Source of the DNA: Mytilisepta virgata
Taxonomy: Eukaryota > Mollusca > Bivalvia > Mytilida > Mytilidae
Length of the DNA stretch: 64,000 nt
NCBI GenBank assembly: GCA_028015205.1
Contig: CM051514.1
Location: forward strand, 37,836,150 to 37,900,149
Reading direction: 5' to 3'
Under the pieces are notes generated by a model. It was not told where the DNA came from. It saw only the letters and a list, made by a program, of their open reading frames with translations, and searched no databases. Position 1 is the stretch's first letter. Each line of letters begins with the position of its first letter. Of this stretch, positions 11,571-23,899 are shown one piece after another. Position numbers and translations under genes: made by a program.

Positions 11571-12657
11571 ATGACTCGAATAATACGACGAACATGGATT
11601 ATTCTTATGGTCCTATTGTTTTATACAATCTTAATGGTCATTACCATAGCTTCCATTAGCTGAGTGACAACGACAGCACTGGTTCAAAGCTGAGGCTTCT
11701 TGAAAGTAATATTCAGTCATCCAATAAGAAAAGAACAATCAAGAACTTTAAAATTCCCCGTTTTAGTAAAACTCAAGAGTTACTTGAGCGGGAGAAGTTA
11801 CCACGTGTATATACAATTTCAAATGGTTCGTGGAAATTATCTGGTGTATGCAAACCATTGACAAAATACATAGACGATGATAACTTTTATTTAACTACAG
11901 TAAATTCTGAAGCAGGTTCAGTAAATTTGTACGTTCATAATCCCAAATATGACGCAATTTCCGGAACAATTCAAAAACGTCGGTCCTTTGAGTCTGAAAA
12001 CGTTGATGCTGTTATCTCCATGTTAAGGAAAGACCCAGAGTTATCGTTAATTGATATCGGGACAAATGTAGGAATACATGCACTTTCAGCCTCCTTACTC
12101 GGCAGACAAGTATTAGCCATTGATGCCGGAAAAGAAAATATCGAACATGTGTGCGCATCAATTCACCATAATAAATTTTAAAATGTTGCTTTAGTTTATA
12201 ATGCGCTTTCCGACAGTCATGGGAAGGTTAAATTTAGACACGGAATAGAGGGTGACTTTGGATTAGCTCATGTTGATGCAGATGGTATTGCAACAAAAAT
12301 GAATTCTAGGTTTGAGAAATATTTCAAAAACGGTATAACAACAATAACCGATGCTGTTAAAATGGATGAAATATTTAGCCTACCTTGATGGACGTAGAAG
12401 GACACGAACATCGAGTTTTGCTTGGTGCTATGAATTTCATGAGGAAAAAACGTAACTTAGTCAAAGGTATTTTTATGGAGTGGCAATGGTTTTCCGGACG
12501 CGATGCTGAAAATACTATAAAAACATTAATGACTGGTTGGACCTTCGAGCCATACAGATTTATAGGAACATATGAACTACTTAATTTGAACAACACAGAT
12601 AACTGGCCAAAAGATGTATTGTGGTTGCCAAAGCACACGAACAACAAAAATGAATAA
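11571..12657 (+). pseudogene. FkbM-family methyltransferase, copy A (disrupted)
   Basis: Homologue of the copy B frame at 41488-42510, a SAM-dependent FkbM methyltransferase with an N-terminal membrane anchor. A splice acceptor (TTTTTTCTGCAG) sits about 20 bp before the ATG. Lesions seen by comparison with copy B are: loss of 4 bases near 11660, giving TGA at codon 31 (11661-11663); a substitution creating TAA at 12179-12181 where copy B has AAA; and loss of about 31 bases near 12386, just before the KMDVEG motif. The DIGTNVGIHALSA motif (about 12054-12092) and the C-terminal tail, ending NWPKDVLWLP then TAA at 12655-12657, remain readable. A functional protein from this locus is unlikely. 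Confidence 0.85.
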
Positions 12658-13860
12658 AATCCCTTAGATTCAAATAAATGCATAAATAAGATATGTTTAT
12701 GTTGTTTAATATCTGGTAGAAAAGTGTAATGTTGATTGCCTTTATTATTATACATTTATCAAGGTTGGAATACACTCTGGCTGTCACATTTCGAAGTGAT
12801 TTTAGCAATTTTACGTTTTCAATCTCGGTCACAGTTGGTGCATTACTACCTGTAAACCTTGATTCATTTAATGATTTTTTTATTATTTAAGTTACGATCC
12901 TCTTCAGTTTATGTTTCGGGTTTCCTACCAATCGTAATTTGTTGTTCGTTCCCCAAAATCTGTGTATAATCCTCTTTAAAAATCAATTACTCTTCCAACA
13001 GGGACAAAGTAAAAGTATTTGACAATTAAAAAAAATAATTTGTCCCATCATTTCTAATATTTCTAATATTTATAAACATTACTAAAATGCTTCCTTTGGC
13101 GATTCAAAAATTTTAATGATGAATAGTCCTATTACTAAGACATCCATGTTTTTCCAGTTATCAACTTCCCCTGTAATTGCATATACATTTACATTGGCTA
13201 GAGATATAGGGGAGGGTTGAGATCTCACAAGGCATGTTTATCCCAGCCGCATTTTTCCGCCTGTCCCGAGTCAGGACTTTAGAACGTTTGAAACTGATAA
13301 TTTTTTGTATTGAGATTTTGTTCCTATCTAGTATAGTTTGCGAGATATAAAATAAAATATAAAAGTGTCAAGGGCACTAACCTTTACAAGTTGTCGTTAA
13401 ATGGATTCGAACCCATGAGACAAATGTAGATCTTTACATTCTAAACATTTTTGTCAATACACTTCATCAGCTATCTTTTACGGTTTATGAGACAGAGGGG
13501 TAACAAGGTTTAAGGTCAGAGGTCAAGTTTAACCTTGACCTTTGACCTGGGGTCATTTTAAAGATTTTGATATCTTATGAACACTGATGCAAGTCCCAAA
13601 TCTCTACAACTAACTGTCTATGAGTTTTGACCATTTATGTGTTCTGTTAAATATTTAATGTCGTTAAAATAGAAAATATACAGTATATTTTAAAATTGTA
13701 TTTACAAATTTGTTCATAACCTCTTTTCACAACTTAAGCATCACCCTAAAAATAACATATTCATAAAGACAACAGAGTATACATTATTGCTGAAATTCTT
13801 TCTATATACAAGACAAAACGATGACACATGTAGTCCACCCTTTAACAAGACATTAAACGT
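12658..13860. other. Intergenic region between convergent genes, copy A
   Basis: Separates the + methyltransferase from the 3' end of the - sulfotransferase. AATAAA motifs follow the methyltransferase stop. Bases about 13250-13580 are absent from copy B (see findings); they include a GGTCAAGTTTAACCTTGACC inverted pair. No coding exon seen. Confidence 0.5.
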
Positions 13861-16800
13861 TTACACATCCAGTTCATATGTAAACTGAATCTTGGAATCT
13901 TTCATAATTCCTTTGTATTGTTTGTCAAAACGTTCGTTCTGTGATACAGTAAACCAATTCTTCCAATCACCAACCTGTCCTGTAATACAAAAATATAATG
14001 ATGAAAATTTAGACCATCAGTTCATTTTAGAATTAATTCTCTTTCGTTCTATCCTGAAACCGCACAAATCCTAGTGGAAAGTAAATATTCTATTCAAAAT
14101 TCTGTGACAGTTTATGGTAATTTCACACAAGTATTAGCCTTTTTATTACCCAGCTCTCTCATATTTTAAAAAAATGCGATGATATTGTAGAATATAGCAC
14201 GTGCAAGATTTTCACCCGAGACTACCAATGAACGTTTCCAGACTTTAAATTTAAGATTGAACCTACAGGTGTTAAAAAGCGCAAAGAAAGATTATATTTT
14301 ATAGTCTTTAATCACATCTATATTATCATTTTTCATCATCTTTCTTACAATCAAAACAAAGTTAAGTACAATGTACATTTATTAAAATCTACATTATTAT
14401 CAACCACTTCAGGAAGATTCCCGCTGACTTTTGAATGCAAAAATGATGAATAGTGTCCTTCAGAATAAAGCTGGCCGTGTGTCGTAAAATTGGTCCATCG
14501 ACACATAAATGTTTTTGGTTGCCAAATAATGTGCTTGTATCTAAATTAGCAACAATGTGCACTTATAAAGTACACATAAATCATAATGTTAATAATCGTG
14601 ACAATTGACCATGAATTCAATTAATGATAAACTTGTGATGAATTGGAAAGCTAGTTTACTTTTCGTATCCAATCAATGCATTACCTTTTCGAAATAGTGT
14701 TGACTTGCCAGAATCATTCAAAAACGACGTCGGGTCAAATCTGTTATTTTTTAATTGATCAAAGCTGCATTTCTCTGCAATCTCTTTTGCGAACTGTTCT
14801 GTGCAAGGAATGTCTAAGAATTTTGCTATCCTAAGTACGTTTCCAGTAAGATCCTGTAAAGAAATCCAATATGCTGTAATTATCAATATGTGAGACGACT
14901 CTGCAAGGATTAAACATAAGAATACCATAGTGACAAAACAGTGGGATAAGCCCGTTACATCGAACCCCAATGACAATACCAACTGGTGAGAATGCAACAT
15001 TACAGGCAAATACAACAACGATATACATATATAGCTAAACGAATAAAAAACATAAAATGAACTGAACATAGAATAAGACTGTACAGAAACTAAAAGAATT
15101 GTAATGTAAACTCCCACTAAAACCCAGAAGTGCTCTGGAACGGTAAGTATATGTTTGTCTTGCTTCATTTAACATAACCTCGTCAGATCACCATCTACGA
15201 CCATGGGATTTTAGATTTGTATGATATAAACACCAAAAACATTGTGTACTGTTTCAATAAACAGGAATAGTGTCAGGATATACAAGGGGAGATTTAGGTA
15301 CCCATAAAACCGGTTAAACCCCACTATTGTTCAGTGTATATACCAAGTCGGACTATCCTGACTCTCTGTTGTCTTTATATTTATGTTTTAAATCTTTTAT
15401 GTTATTTTTGTCACGAGTTCTGTCCGTTGGGTATCATTGATTGATTGGTATGTTATTGCTAACCTTTTCTGTTATCCATTTTGTTGTCTATATGTATTAT
15501 AGACATGTATATGTAAGACTCTGCATATATATTACCATTTTACATTACTAAATAACAGGACATGTCAGTAGAGGTAATAATATATACGTGGAACTTGGTC
15601 AATTCCTGTTGTGTTCTATAAAATTCATACTTAGATTTCAATTTTATAATTATGCAGAGAACCATTTGTACTTATTTTAAACATTTCACTATATTGACAG
15701 GTTAAATGGTTGATGGATGGGTGGATTATTGTTTTACATCAAGTGGCAACCATTACTGCATATCAGGACGAGAACATATTATTATGATTTGACTATGAAC
15801 CCTGCTTTAGGTTAGACCGCAAAGCTGAGCCGGATTTTTAACGTGAGCCTCACGAGGTAAGAGACTGCAGGAAGACGTATCGCACCAACCAGACACATTT
15901 TACTGACTCCGAGCTGACCAATCCTTTGCTCTTACTCCAAAGCGGAAAGGTAGAAAATACCAATGTTAATGTTTTTGGTTTGATCCGGTCATTATTCGAA
16001 TTACTGACCATCTGCAAACGAGGCGTGCACAAAACCATCGAGGCTGTATCAGGTTTAGTGGAAAAGATATCTTCAATGTACAACAATAAATAGTATACTT
16101 ACTCTTTTCATATCTTCATAATATACGGGTAAAATTGTCTTCTTATCTAACTCCTTTTCCCATTCCTTCGTATATTCGTACCAACCACCATATAACTGAC
16201 CTGAATGAAACAGAAGCAAAAGCTAAATATACAAAATGTAATGAAAATTAATATTCGTATTTAACTGCTTGACTTTAATATAAAGATTAACGAGAAGAAA
16301 ATTTGTTATGAAGAACATAGGCGATTTAATCAAATTGAACATTATATAATCACAAGACACATTAAGGATATAACATGTATTTCCTTATATAAATGTATAC
16401 CAATCACTTTTAATCCTTACCTTGATTGCCAATAATGGTTTTTTCGAAGAAATCTTCCCATGGGAGGTCTTTTTCACTCATTCGCTTTCCTTTCTGAAAG
16501 TTGTAATAGGAAACGAAGAGATCTTTCGGATTTCTTTGAACATAAATAATTTTCCCAATCCCATTCCTAACTTGAAGAGGAAGATAGCGGTGTGGCATGT
16601 GTGTCATGAGAAGTCTCGGAGATTCCATTTTAATAATAGTATCTAAGCTATCATTTATTTCGAAAAACGAATTTATTGCCTTGTGACTATTGTATTGTGT
16701 AGAATTTGATAACAGCATCCCAAGGATCTCATGTGTCCAGTTTGTACCTGAAATAATTCAAATAAACAAATCAAAACATAACAAACAAAAAGACGTACAT

Positions 16801-19800
16801 GCAAAGTTATCTTATAAATTGTATCACAAAATACCTCAATAAATTTGATGCACGGTATGACCATTTCCTTGACTGATAACTCATCATGTAATGATGAATT
16901 AATAAGCACAATCATAAAAAATCCAAAAGTCTAAAGAAGTCATCTAATGTTTTTTCTGTAAATATAGGAATATTCACTTTAATCTTGACGAAAGTTCAGC
17001 TGCTCACACATAACAAGATACGTGTACCAAACGTCAGTTAATTTAACGGAAAAAAATTAATATGGTATTTATGTTTACCTGCTTTTGGAAAGGAACACAA
17101 GAATACATCCGATTCCCTGCACTCTAAATCCTTTCTCTCTTGAAATTTTCTTTCCGAACCTGGGTATACTCCTGGAAATGGTGGCCACAGAAGACCATCG
17201 TACTCAATAGGTTTTCCTATTTTCTTGATCTCTTCAGATATCTTTGTAATGTCGCTAATTGAAGAGAAAAAAATCGATTGTAATTATCCTGTTATTATAA
17301 GATTAAAAAAGGACATTGGTTTCATATGTTCACCTGAATCACGAATTAAAACATTTATCATCCAGTGATAATCCTCGAAAATTGGAAATATCAACATTGA
17401 GGATCTTCGAAAAATATTTTCACTGGACCACGAAAATGTAAATTAAATAGCAGGTACTCCAACATAGAAAGGCAGAAATATTTTTTAAATATCATTTAAT
17501 TTTTCAACATTTAGATAAATATTATCCATCATGTATGCACATCGAAATGTAAAACATAACAAACAACATTGATTTTCTTGTATATCATTATTGTTATCTA
17601 TTTGTTATACAAAATACAATGCCTTTTAGAATCTGTAGATTTTATCATCTTTTATCATCTTTTAAGATATACTAATATTGAATGAGATGTTATCTCATCA
17701 ACACATACATCACAGTGTGGGAGCGGAAATAAACATGTTTTCTGTCAGTTGTTAAGTTGAGATTTTGTATAGCAGCAAATCGGTCACTTGAAGGAAGATC
17801 GCTCATACTTAATAATAGTTTTTGTATTCTACACAGATTTTATGGCAATTTTAGGTATGTTTGCCTCCTTTGACACTTGGCTGTTTACAGGCCTATAAAA
17901 TTACATGAACATTTGTTCACAAATATGATTAATATCACTTTTATCAAGCTTTGATCACGATGCTTATTACATTTAGTGTTTGAAATTTTGACTTTAAAAC
18001 TGAATAAGTAAAAATTTAATGGTTTTAAAATTATTTTGCATATAAAATGAAGTAAATTACTTGCAAACAAACAACACATCATTTTTCTGACTGTATAGGT
18101 GCTTGTATGTTTACTGTATGGGCGCTTGCAATTTTTTTGTACAGTCACTTGTTGCAATATAATGTACTTGGACTATAATATGGGGTAATTTCATGAATAT
18201 TAGGAAACACTGTCCGTAGTAGAATATAATATTCTACGAAGGGACATTATTTCCCAATTTTGTGTAATAGCGCCTTCATTGTATATCAAAGCAAATAAGA
18301 CCTTCCAGCCAACCAAGAAAACGATGAGCACTCAGTGCAATATCAGCGCTAATTTTTGGTTGTGTTTAACAAGGAATATTACATTGGTATACAACAAAAA
18401 TTCATATAGAGATAGAGTATTATGCGAATGATATCATAAAATAGTCATTTCGGTCACATGGAATAATTATATAAGGAATATTTCCAATTTTTGAACAGTT
18501 TATACGATATAACCTGGTTTGGGTCAATTTACGCATAATTAACTAGCGGTTTATGAATGCCATAAACTGGCCCAAACCATGTTATTGAAGTATAACCTGT
18601 TCAAAAATTGGAAACATTCCTTATAATTTAATTTCCAAACAGAAGTACAATGATCCCTTGATTCAAGAATCAATAATGACATTGGACTTAATTTACAAGT
18701 GGCGGATTAATTAAAGACCAAACCAGGTTATACGGTATAACCAATGTTGGTCTATACTGTTCATCCAATCAAATTAAATTAATAGACACTAATGGTTTTT
18801 GATACTGGCTTTATCACGTTGAATATCGGTTGAGACGAAAGCGAGACATATATTCAAATTGATGAAGTCAATATTTAGTACATTAGTGTCTATTATTATT
18901 TCTCCTATTCCTGACGTGTTTAATCGGTGGGATAAAAATACATAATATCTTTAACCACTTCCTGGTGGTTAAATTTCTACGTGGGAATTACCGCCCTTTT
19001 TTCTACAGTTATTAGAACGATAAACTAGAGAAGTCCCGAAATGACCTCTATGTAAACAAACTACATAGCAACGACATTTTCTTGAGGTTTTTGTCGAAAA
19101 TCATAGGAGAAACAGATTCCCGTTCAATTTACTCCTTGTGGAATTTCTCCACACTCTAAAGGCTCGCGTGTTGAAAATCGAAAATTTAACTATCTCGGGG
19201 TGGATAAATTCCATAACTCACTCGTACCTGAAGAAGAATTTATTTTTATCGGCGAAGCATCCGCTTTTGACGTCATAATGTATTGCATGATATTTTCGAG
19301 TGTCATGAATACTGAAAAATGACTGACTATTATATCAAAAGGGAAAAGTGTGAATTGCCGATAAACCATTACTCTTATCTTTATTTGCTGCCCCCATGTG
19401 AGCCACGAAAATACAAACATTGAACAAAGAAACAAACACAAAGTCAATGATACAAAGTATTTATAAATGTAAAACTCAAATAAGTCAAATATATTTGTAA
19501 TTCATACGTTATAAATGTACTTTGAGCTGCCTACTGGAGCATTAAGATTCAACTTGTAAAACTGTTTAACCAGGGTTTTATCAGGGATAAGTTGATGTCA
19601 TCACTTAGGAAATTTTACGGTCGTCATCACGGATTGATTGACCGTTACAGTGTTCCAATATCTAAGATGATGTTGGACCTGTTCCCAATGTCGTAACATT
19701 TCATGTACCTCCACCGATTTGTTTTTTTAGTTTTCAGTGTTTATTTGTTGTTCATGTGGTTGTTCATTTGTCTTCCCGAGTTTTGTCTGTCTAATGGATT

Positions 19801-20588
19801 ACGGTTTTGGATTGCTCCTTAGGTATATTCGTCCTCTTTTATTACATTCATAATTACACGATGTGTCTTGCGAGCGACATAAAACCTTGAGTGTGTGTCA
19901 TCCTCTAACGAAATATGCATTAAACTTTTCACACGAGATACGGCAAACCTTTTTGTCTTAGCAAGCACATATACAAACCAAGTTTGTATTGTTTCACATT
20001 CATTTCAATATAGGGAATTAACGAGGCAACACAGGAAATTCGTATTTAACATGAAGATTAACTGATCATTTTAGTATTCAAAATGAGTAAATATTATTTA
20101 TAGGAAGGGATAAAGAAATCACGTTTACAAAGTATTTGAAGAAGCTGCGTTGTACCAACAATCGATGATTTCGAAACATTTTTGACTTGAAATGTCTGTT
20201 ATAATCAATAAATGTAGGTTTTAACAAGCATGAATGAATAACATCTTATTGTTTTAAATTCTTATCGATTTATTTCATTGAAAAATATTTTTGTAAATAT
20301 GGAAAATAGTCAAAAGCGTACCTTCTCCAAAGCGTTTATCCTTATATAGCGCTTGACAGAATCGCAATTCAAATGTTGAAAAAAATACTGTACACATCCG
20401 CTCCCACACTGTGTACATATATCCTTTCAATTATATACACGCAAAGCTCCAACCTGCTTGCTTAAAACTTGTATCTGTTTTGAAGATGTAAAAATATAAT
20501 ACTGTCTTATTTTAAAAAGTATATAATATATTAAGTTATACGAAATATATTCTGAGAAAACTTACATTATCTTGGCGTCCTCCATCAT
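13861..20588 (-). CDS. Cytosolic sulfotransferase (SULT family), copy A (6 coding exons, 303 aa)
   Basis: Transfers sulfate from PAPS to a hydroxyl or amine acceptor; no signal peptide is seen, as for cytosolic SULTs. Coding exons in order: 20588-20566, 17254-17079, 16747-16421, 16200-16103, 14853-14685, 13979-13861; all phases agree, 912 nt, TAA at 13861-13863. Motifs: FPKAGTNW (63-70, PAPS 5'-phosphosulfate loop), MTHMP with candidate catalytic His116, YVQRNPKDLFVSYYNF (135-150, 3'-phosphate binding), LYGGWYEYTKEW, and FRKGQVGDWKNWFT near the C-terminus. Length fits SULTs (about 290-300 aa). The start exon encodes MMEDAKI and splices after AT at donor GTAAGT, joining C of exon 2 to make Ile. 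Intron 1 is 3.3 kb and carries a putative transposon. The frame running on past 14685 to 14656 is intron read-through. Confidence 0.93.
15711..16045 (-). repeat. tRNA-derived SINE (family 2) in a sulfotransferase intron, copy A
   Basis: Closely related along its length to 27994-28349, which keeps a clear tRNA-like head on the minus strand. The 3' tail lies at the low-coordinate end (TGGATGGGTGGATTATTG). Present also in copy B at 45391-45708. Lies in the intron between sulfotransferase exons 4 and 5. Confidence 0.7.
18470..18626. repeat. Inverted-repeat (hairpin) element, copy A
   Basis: Arms of about 55 bp: ATAAGGAATATTTCCAATTT through GTTTATACGATATAACC on the left pairs with the reverse complement of the right arm ending AATTGGAAACATTCCTTAT. 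It could form a long hairpin RNA or be a MITE. Present in copy B at 48265-48421. Confidence 0.65.
18781..18894. repeat. Short inverted-repeat element, copy A
   Basis: AATAGACACTAATG at 18781-18794 is repeated inverted as CATTAGTGTCTATT at 18881-18894, bounding about 114 bp. In copy B the left arm has one mismatch. Confidence 0.45.
19575..19850 (+). repeat. Retroelement 3'-end remnant (coding tail plus UTR), copy A
   Basis: A frame reads SLRKFYGRHHGLIDRYSV, a peptide that I associate with retroelement-derived frames common in molluscs, then a stop. A 3'UTR-like stretch shared with 1074-1190 follows. The copy B version (about 49415-49730) has an extra GACTACAACCGGATTGAC block. This is a fragment only. 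Confidence 0.45.
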
Positions 20589-20841
20589 TTCAAATCTGTT
20601 ACGTAATATTTTTATTTGAATAGGAAGTAAACATTGATTTAACAAGCCGTCGGTCTATCTTATATATAGTTTGTCAAGTTGAAAAGGTAGAATGTATGGC
20701 ATTATACCGCTATAAGGAAAGGGGGCAACGTGTTTACCTTATATGTGGTGGACCGATCCATTAATATAGTACATATTCGATCATGTGAATACTAAATATC
20801 AATGCATTCTTAAAGTTGATTAGGTGGAACGTGTGTAAATG

Positions 20842-21254
20842 AAAGCTTACTGGTGATATACATACATTAGTGTTGCTTTTATGCCTTTATTTACTTTGTT
20901 TTCATCTTTTAGTTTTTTGTTTGTAATTCATAATTATTAATAATTAGCTTGATATAAACAGATGGATTATCGGCTATTTATCAGAAATCATCCTTTTTGG
21001 GAATTTTATTTGGAGTTACTCCTAAAAATGTACTTTCTCTGTAAAACTAGAAAGCTTACTGGTGATATACCTACAAAGTGTTGCTTTTATACCTATTTCT
21101 TTTTTTTCATCTTGAAGTTTTTTATTTGTAATTTATTATTATAATTAATTGGTTTAAATAAATATATGGATTTTTTAAGCTATTTAACATAAATCGTCCA
21201 TTTTGGAATTGAATTTGGAGTTACTCCTAAAAATGTACTTTCTCTGTAAAATCA
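20842..21254. repeat. Tandem duplication, two units of about 209 bp
   Basis: GAAAGCTTACTGGTGATATAC begins unit 1 at 20841 and AGAAAGCTTACTGGTGATAT begins unit 2 near 21049. Both units end in GGAGTTACTCCTAAAAATGT and TTTCTCTGTAAAA. The units have diverged by scattered indels. No coding sequence is seen. Confidence 0.75.
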
Positions 21255-21523
21255 AATCCTTTCAGGGATGAAAAACTATCCTAACTAAAACCATGCTTTG
21301 TTCAGTTAATATTGAGATTTCCTATAGTTACTTATACTTAAGTGGAAAATATGAAAAATGTTCCTTACGACTAACAAATATTCCAAACGGAGTTCTTGTT
21401 TGAGGCGGTTCATTCCCATTTATATTCTACATCATTTCATTCGTACGAATATGAAACAATTAAGGATGATCGTTGGTACAATAGGAAATAAATAGGATTT
21501 GAAATACGTGAAAAAATGATATA

Positions 21524-21860
21524 TATGTTCACCTGTGCATTAAGGTTAATGCACACCGCTGAAAGGAAGTTTCATCAAATTCCTTTGAGCGGTTATGGAG
21601 TAGTTGTGGATAGAAGTTTTGCACCCCCCCCTTTTTTTTGCAAAAATGTAAATTTTTACCAAAAAAAAAATGAAATTTTATAAAAATGAAATATATATGG
21701 ACACCTGTGCATTAAGGTTATTGCACGGAGAAAGTTTCATCAAATTCCTTTGAGCGGTTTACGAGTAGTTGAGAATAGAAGAAAAGTGTGACGATGCAAG
21801 ACGACAGATCGTGATCTATGTGTCGACCATGCGTTCCGCAGGCGACACAAAAATTGTTTT
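21524..21860. repeat. Imperfect tandem duplication with C and T tracts
   Basis: The block CACCTGTGCATTAAGGTTA followed by AAGTTTCATCAAATTCCTTT and GAGCGGTTT occurs at about 21531-21597 and again at 21703-21760. Between them lie C and T homopolymers. It resembles a dispersed repeat rather than a gene. Confidence 0.6.
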
Positions 21861-22817
21861 AAAGAGCATAGACGATATAATCAAATAGAAGCGCCGGCAT
21901 ATGGAGTATATATTTCACAACTCATACGTTATTCCAGAGCTTGTGACATATACATCCTGATAAAAAAGTGCTCAGACAGGGGTATGTTGTCCTAAGTTGG
22001 AGTCATCCTTATTAAAGTTTTATAGAAGTCATCATGACTAGGTTGACAGGTATGAAAAAACCGTTTCCCAAATGAAAATGGACCTGTTCCATTGATGTTT
22101 TCCCTTCCTCAGACCTGATTTGACATGGGCAGCATTGTGGGTGTCCTGCAGGAAGCAGAGACTGCTTACTCTTTCGAAGCACCAGAGTCTACCCTCAGTT
22201 TTTTAGTGAAGTCCATGTTGTTCAAATGCTTTTAGTTTTTACTTGTGGTGCATGTATTGTTTTGGTCTTGTCTTCGTTGTTCTCCGGAGTTTGTCAGTTG
22301 TTTCGATTTTCCGCTGGTCCGAATATCCCATTCGTGCTTAGCTCTGTCCTTAGATGGTTTTTGCTTTACCCATTTTGGTCATTTTGGTAAAGTTTTTTCT
22401 TTCTTTTTACTTTCCCCTAAAGATTCGCGTTACTTCTGGTTAAAAAATAACAAATGCGATTTTACTTTGGTCGTTCAAAACAGGTACAAATACGTTTTTG
22501 GTACTGAAAATAGTGGTCGTTGGTCGCGTTTGACAGGTGGTCGTCCACGGGGTGCTTTAATTAGAAAAAAAACGTCCGTGCAGCAAAAAACCGATCGTTA
22601 AAGCCAGATGGTCGTTCATTAGAGAGGTCGATCAAGTCAGGTTTTACTGTACTTTGAATTTTCTTTTCAACCTTTTGGATTAATATTTTGGTTTTCAAAT
22701 TTTAGGCATTGAGCACCACTGAGGAGTCGTAAATCGACGAACTGGATACATCTTGTGCATCAAAATGGGTATCAAAGAATTATATATAAATATATACCCA
22801 TCACTTGTAATCCTTAC

Positions 22818-23622
22818 CTTGATTGCCAATAACGGTTTTTTCGAAGAAATCTTCCCATGGTAGGTCTTTTTCACTTTCCTTTCTGAAAGTTGTAATAGGA
22901 GACGAAGAGATCTCTCGGATTTCTTTGAACATTTTCCCAATCCCATTCCTAACCTGAAGAGGAAGATAGCGGTATGGCATGTGTGTTGCGAGAAGTCTGG
23001 GAGATTCCATTTTAATAATAGAATCTAAGCTTTCATTCATTTCGAAAAACGAATTTATTATGTTGTGGCTGTTGTATTGTGTAGAATTTGATAACAGCAT
23101 CCCAAGGATCTCATGTGTCCAGTTTGTACCTGAAATAATTCAAATAAACAAATCAAAACATAACAAACAAAAAGACGTACATGCAAAGTTATCTAATAAA
23201 ATGTATCACAAAATACAAATAAATTTGATGCACTGTATGGCCATTTCGTTGACTGACAACTCATCAGCAGTGCTCGAGATCAAAATGTTGGAAATCCAGT
23301 TGAAGATATAATGATGAATTATTAACGACAACCATCAAAAATCAATAAGTCTAAAGACGTTATCTACTGCTTTTCTGTAAATAGGAATATTTACTTCAAT
23401 CATGACGAAAGTTCGTACATAACTAGATACATGTACCAAACCTCAGTTAATTTAACGAAAAAAAAAATTAATATGATGTTTATCTTTACCTGCTTTCAAA
23501 AGCAACACAAGAATACATCCGATTCCCTGCACTCTAAATCCCTTATTTCTTGAAATTTTCTTTCCGTACTCAATCGGTTTTCCTATTTTCTTGACCTCTT
23601 GAGATATCCCTGTTAGGTCCTT
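22818..23622 (-). pseudogene. Sulfotransferase fragment C (exons 2-3 only, broken)
   Basis: Homologous to sulfotransferase A exons 2-3 with the intervening intron. The exon 3 equivalent is 23129-22818, with 7- and 8-base deletions relative to copy A: together they restore frame but replace the YVQRNPKDLFVSYYNF signature with unrelated residues. The exon 2 equivalent (about 23622-23490) lacks its middle and carries a frameshift with in-frame TGA at the PAPS loop. No exons 1 or 4-6 were found nearby. Retention of the intron shows DNA-level duplication, not retroposition. Similarity continues into upstream intron sequence to about 23898, where an inverted-repeat element begins. Confidence 0.85.
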
Positions 23623-23899
23623 AAAATGACATATTAAGTTTTTACAAACTGCAGAATCACTGCTTCTCGTTGGATATGTAACATCGCTTCACCTGAACCA
23701 CGCATTGAAACATTTATCAATTAGTGATAATCGTCTAAAATTGGAAATCTCAAAAATATTTTCACTGGACCACGAAAATACAAATGTAAATGAATCAGCA
23801 GGTACTCCAACATAGAAATGCAGACATATTTAATGTTTCTAGTTCTGTAGAAAGCCAGTTCTTAACAACAATAAACTTCCAATCGTTTATTTATATCAT

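Larger units (their letters stand above)
1..20161. repeat. Segmental duplication, copy A
   Basis: Position 1 aligns to 29876, and collinearity continues to about 20161 (aligned to about 50031), interrupted by small indels. After that point the copies read ATCGATGATTTCG (A) and ATAAGTAGTTATG (B), with no further similarity. The left edge of copy A is outside the window. By eye the galactosyltransferase coding exons differ at only three bases, while intergenic DNA differs more. Confidence 0.95.
17711..20413. mobile_element. Putative non-autonomous DNA transposon in sulfotransferase intron 1, copy A
   Basis: Exact 17-bp terminal inverted repeats CACAGTGTGGGAGCGGA occur at 17711-17727 and, inverted, at 20397-20413. 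Each is flanked on its outer side by TACAT (17706-17710 and 20414-20418), consistent with a 5-bp target-site duplication. Length is 2703 bp. No transposase frame is visible, but a LINE 3' fragment and small hairpin elements lie inside. The A/B duplication ends inside this element at about 20161, so copy B has only the left end (47435). Chance pairing of 17 bp is possible but unlikely given the matching flanks. Confidence 0.5.
20589..22780. other. Upstream region of sulfotransferase A and of the third sulfotransferase fragment
   Basis: It should contain the sulfotransferase A promoter (minus strand, above 20588), but no recognisable TATA or initiator could be assigned. It holds the two tandem duplications and a weak LINE-tail-like stretch at about 22085-22340. 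The frame 22245-22601 overlaps that repeat-like stretch and shows no protein motif. Confidence 0.4.

Noticed and set aside
12375..12832. Minus frames opposite the methyltransferase 3' end (also 42467-42930)
   Set aside because: Shadow frames of the methyltransferase and its downstream AT-rich DNA; not kept equally in both copies.
14656..15168. A 170-aa minus frame with hydrophobic N-terminal half
   Set aside because: Only 14685-14853 is sulfotransferase coding. The upper part is intron read-through and the last 12 residues lie beyond the donor; the true C-terminal exon is 13861-13979.
22245..22601. 118-aa plus frame
   Set aside because: Overlaps a retroelement-tail-like stretch, shows no domain or exon signals and has T-rich composition.
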